DNA of 20,650 nucleotides from Irineochytrium annulatum. Lineage: Eukaryota > Chytridiomycota > Chytridiomycetes > Chytridiales > Chytridiaceae. Position 1 is the first letter of the stretch. Each line of letters opens with the position of its first letter. Position numbers and translations under genes: made by a program. The stretch is from contig JADGJL010000458.1 of assembly GCA_027600665.1 (NCBI GenBank), positions 1 through 20,650 on the forward strand, read 5' to 3'. This document shows, piece after piece, positions 17,958-20,650 of the stretch. A model generated the notes under the pieces. That model saw only the letters and a program-made list of their open reading frames with translations. It was not told where the DNA came from and ran no database searches.

Positions 17958-19163
17958 TTGGAGCAGTTGCTACGGTGCAGGGAAGTGCTGGGAAGCGCAT
18001 ATATATATCGAAGTTGAGGTTACGTATGTTGGGGATATGTTAGCTTGTTGGCGCATATCATTGGGTATACCTACTGTAAATACACGGCGTTTTTGTTCTC
18101 TGCAAGGTGCCTATGTTGCATCTAATATCATTTTACAGCAGCCTGAAAACATTGGTCGCATCGTGAAAAATGTAGGGACGTCGAGGCCCACTCAGTCGAA
18201 GCACGCATACGCTAGCATGCTCATATTTACGTAGTCATCTTGATGGCAATATATGAGCGGCATTTGCAATTTCAACTGCTCCCAGCATCTCATTGAAGGC
18301 AACGACGGACTGTGTCGTTACTCTAAGCTCAGCCGAAAGCCGGGAATCTCCCAATTTCCGTCGCAAGAAGATCTTGTTAAGCTGTGATATAAACAAGCCC
18401 CCAAAGACCAAGCGCACATAACAAAAGAAAAAAAAAACATGCCGCAACAACGAACACGTTCTTTGAAAGAGTCAGTGTCGATGACGAGACACACCACCCT
18501 CGGCCCCGGCGGAATAAAGTGGATCTAACATATTATCCGTCAAATCGATCGCGGGGCGAGGTAGAAGAAGCCTTGTGGTCGAACGACATATGCTAAAATC
18601 GCCGGACTACGCGAACCCTTGGCCTCGTAGGCTGCTGTCCTTGCTCCAAACTTGAGTTCTCACAGCAAGTCCTGGTAACAACCTCCACCCAGCGGACCAA
18701 ATCCAGGTGACCAACCGCTCCATCAGAAAAGCACTATGTCTAGCAGATCATGCACCTGTCCCCTGTCGTCCCAAACCAACAGAGCATTGCTCCTGGCGTT
18801 AAAAGTCTTCCTGCATCAACGTCGACATCGAAAGGCAGTCAACCCCCACCATGAAATAACCGGCACTGAACTGCAAAGAACTCCCGTCGACAGCCCGCAG
18901 CCAACACTGACCGATCCACAGTCTTTACCGCATGTCAGCACGAATCACCAAGTCATACCCTCGCATTCCATATCCAACTAACTGTCCACAAGGTCGATCC
19001 CACAGTAACAACGCTCCTCCACGACCCCCGAGCCGCTCTGCTCCTGCTCGTCCTCCAGCAACTTGTCCACATCAGTAAACTGCGCCACGCCTATATTCAA
19101 CGAGGCGCCATTTGTCGCATCCGATTTTTTGATCGACACCGTTCTCTCACTCACACATACACC
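17958..19163. other. Long intergenic region before eS27
   Basis: No gene can be supported in these 1.2 kb. It includes a short ATATATATAT tract near 17999-18008. Open frames at 18235-18450 (minus) and 18736-18981 (plus) have no motif and codon use unlike the genes around. A minus-strand frame ending at 18978 looks more protein-like in its last 45 codons but has no ATG of its own. Confidence 0.45.
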
Positions 19164-19780
19164 ATGACGGTGCGTACGACGGCCTGGCGATGGACGAGGG
19201 GGACGGGATCGTTGATAGGGGGGCTGATGACGGGAGGACTGGGAGCCGAAGGACGCGGAAGGGTCGGCTGGACGAAGGCGTTGGGCGGTCAGACAGCTCA
19301 GATGGGCCGACGCCCACTGTGTTGCTCGACTTTCGACAACAGAAGACTGACCTGTTCGCTTACAGCTCGCCGTTGATCTTTTGAACCCCCTCGAGTCGAG
19401 CGAGAAGCGCAGCCACAAGCTCAAGAGGCTTGTGCAGAGCCCCAACTCTTTCTTTATGGACGTGAAGTGCCCCGGTATGTTCAATCGTTCAAGTCGGCGG
19501 TCTTTCTGCCTTGTTTTTGCTTGGATGTTTTATGCTGACCTGATCGGTTTTTTGCAATTTTAGGTTGCTTCGCCATCACCACCGTCTTCAGCCACGCCCA
19601 AACCGTCGTCCTCTGCGGCAGCTGCGCGACCGTCCTCTCCCAACCGACCGGTGGTAAGGCGCGGTTGACTGGTGAGTAAATTTTACGTGTTTGGGACTCG
19701 GATACAGTGGACCCTTATGCTTACTTACTTCTTTCACTTTTGTTGCAGAGGGCTGCTCGTTCCGCAAGAAGTCGAACTGA
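19164..19780 (+). CDS. 40S ribosomal protein eS27
   Basis: A zinc-binding protein of the small ribosomal subunit. Exons 19164-19169, 19366-19474, 19564-19671 and 19749-19780 join to 84 residues, equal to human eS27. The first exon encodes only Met-Thr. The protein continues [76 protein letters not shown]. The four zinc ligands are the Cys pairs of CPGC and CGSC. Introns are 196, 89 and 77 bp; the first is by far the longest intron in the window and is purine-rich. Its donor GTGCGT equals that of eL29 intron 1. Identity is firm. Confidence 0.95.
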
Positions 19781-19998
19781 GGGGTTGATGTTTTAGGGGG
19801 AGGATAGCTGGTTATTGGGTTGATGGCTAGATGAGAATGTGAGCCGCGGGTTTGGACGGGCAGCGAGTTCCAGTGTGGGGCTAGTTGGACCCCCTTGGGT
19901 GAATGTTGAGGGTGCTATAATAGTGAGGTTGAGCTTTGCTATTGCTACAGCTAGCGTTTAGTTTGCTTTCAGCACACGTTCGTTGCTATATTAACGAA

Positions 19999-20004
19999 AA
20001 TAAA
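19999..20004 (+). terminator. Poly(A) signal of eS27
   Basis: AATAAA lies 219 bases after the eS27 stop codon, similar to the spacing in eL29 (206 bases). Confidence 0.5.
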
Positions 20005-20260
20005 ACTTGTAAACTTCAAGCATACTTCTTTCTACGTTTTTCGTGGCGTGTGATCTTGGCGGGTCTACAGACCGCAGCTTCGTCAACAAACGAGGAGGAA
20101 CGAAAGTCCAGCTTCCAAGGATCAAGGATTAATACTTTCCCGGTGTATTTAATCGCGAAGTTTTTGATTGAGTGTTTAGCGAAAGCTGGGCGAAATAAAT
20201 CCAGGTGTTGCTTCGGCTTCGTGTCTGACACGGTGGCTTTATTGGCTTTATCACTCACCC

Positions 20261-20268
20261 TGACGTCA
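20261..20268. promoter_or_regulatory. CRE-type bZIP binding site
   Basis: A perfect TGACGTCA palindrome 72 bases upstream of the ATG at 20340. This is the classical binding site of ATF/CREB-type bZIP factors, which exist throughout fungi. Its position in a promoter supports function; chance occurrence of an 8-mer cannot be excluded. Confidence 0.45.
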
Positions 20269-20339
20269 AAAGCGGCAGTAGGCTATTTAGCAGTATTTAG
20301 CATTGAAGCCGACCCCGACACACCCGACGCATCTGGTCA

Positions 20340-20650
20340 ATGGCCGCCCTCGCTCCCTATGCCGACATCCACGCAGACGGTCTCCACGAGGGCGAGCTCG
20401 ACGGTCACTCCCACATCTTCCCCATAGTCGCCGGCGTCCTGCAAGGCTGCGACTGCGGGCTTGAGTGGTCGCACGATCTGGGCGAGCTGGTCCATTGCGA
20501 TGATGAGGAGCCCCAGGAGCCCGACGATGAACCCAAGATCATTGCGCAACTGGCAGCTGGGCCGCCACTGCTCGAATGTACCGCTTCTACTTCTCCCATC
20601 TCTCCCACCACCTCACCGGTCTTCTCCATCCCACCACCGCCCCTCTCCCC
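20340..20650 (+). CDS. Unknown protein, 5' part only (runs off the right edge)
   Basis: The ATG at 20340 (context GTCAATGGCC) opens a frame that stays open to the edge, 103 codons. The protein begins MAALAPYADIHADGLHEGE and is acidic, with DDEEPQEPDDEPK near residues 60-72, then a Ser/Thr/Pro-rich segment ending PPPPLSP. Cys occurs in GCDCG (about residues 36-40) and in HCDDE. No domain is recognised; the start looks intrinsically disordered. It may be only the first exon, with a splice donor beyond the window. Confidence 0.55.
   Translation, partial: MAALAPYADIHADGLHEGELDGHSHIFPIVAGVLQGCDCGLEWSHDLGELVHCDDEEPQEPDDEPKIIAQLAAGPPLLECTASTSPISPTTSPVFSIPPPPLS

Larger units (their letters stand above)
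19781..20339. other. Intergenic region between eS27 and the right-edge gene
   Basis: Holds the eS27 3' UTR with its poly(A) hexamer at 19999-20004, then the promoter of the next gene with a perfect TGACGTCA and two TATTTAGCA copies (20284-20292 and 20294-20302). No gene is visible. Confidence 0.55.

Noticed and set aside
18736..18981. 81-codon plus-strand open frame upstream of eS27
   Set aside because: Low-complexity His/Pro/Ser/Thr content, no domain, and codon use unlike the neighbouring genes.
19219..19355. Possible C/D box snoRNA in eS27 intron 1 (CTGATGA near 19223 and CTGA near 19347)
   Set aside because: The C box has C where a purine is expected, the flanking sequences pair poorly as a terminal stem, and the distance between boxes is long.
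1..20650. tRNA or rRNA genes, CRISPR arrays, transposons and bacterial-type operons
   Set aside because: I scanned for tRNA B-box-like GGTTCGA patterns with matching stems, long terminal or inverted repeats, transposase motifs and regular spacer arrays and found none that held up.

Overview
This window reads as nuclear DNA of a fungus. Genes carry several short GT-AG introns (about 43-196 bp, mostly 50-80 bp, many with CTAA(C/T)-type branch sites), coding regions are GC-rich, and both strands are used without operons. Two cytosolic ribosomal protein genes (eL29, eS27) confirm a eukaryote. The secreted glucoamylase has its starch-binding CBM21 domain at the N-terminus, an arrangement known from Rhizopus-like and other early-diverging fungi, so a zoosporic or zygomycete-grade fungus is my best guess. 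That placement is inference, and no marker gene here settles it.

Layout from left to right. 1-846: no convincing gene; it probably holds the 3' end of a plus-strand neighbour, with facing poly(A) signals. 847-2835 (-): CBM21-GH15 glucoamylase, four exons. 2836-3687: divergent promoter region. 3688-4890 (+): zinc-free MDR oxidoreductase (quinone-oxidoreductase-like), three exons. 5884-8678 (+): an 841-residue protein combining an APH/choline-kinase-like kinase, a sugar-nucleotidyltransferase-like domain and a HAD-like remnant, four exons. 9258-11740 (-): LtrA-family multi-pass membrane protein with a His-rich tail, six exons. 12718-13091 (+): ribosomal protein eL29, four exons. 13438-15132 (+): intronless 564-residue protein of unknown function, possibly F-box-like at its N-terminus. 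15911-16473 (+): small Cys-rich single-pass membrane protein. About 16823-17150 (-): decayed C2H2 zinc-finger sequence. 17569-17957 (+): 112-residue unknown protein with one intron. 19164-19780 (+): ribosomal protein eS27, four exons. 20340-20650 (+): start of a gene that runs off the right edge.

The genes are independent units. The glucoamylase acts on starch outside the cell, the oxidoreductase is a soluble NAD(P)H enzyme, the two ribosomal proteins are housekeeping, and the LtrA-like and Cys-rich proteins are membrane proteins. The standout is the kinase/nucleotidyltransferase/HAD fusion. Its domain set resembles bacterial capsule-type pathways that phosphorylate a small molecule and activate it with a nucleotide. 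Here the kinase motifs are intact, while the nucleotide-binding loop of the transferase and the catalytic motif of the HAD part look eroded. All exon boundaries were inferred by eye from splice signals, reading frame and family resemblance.
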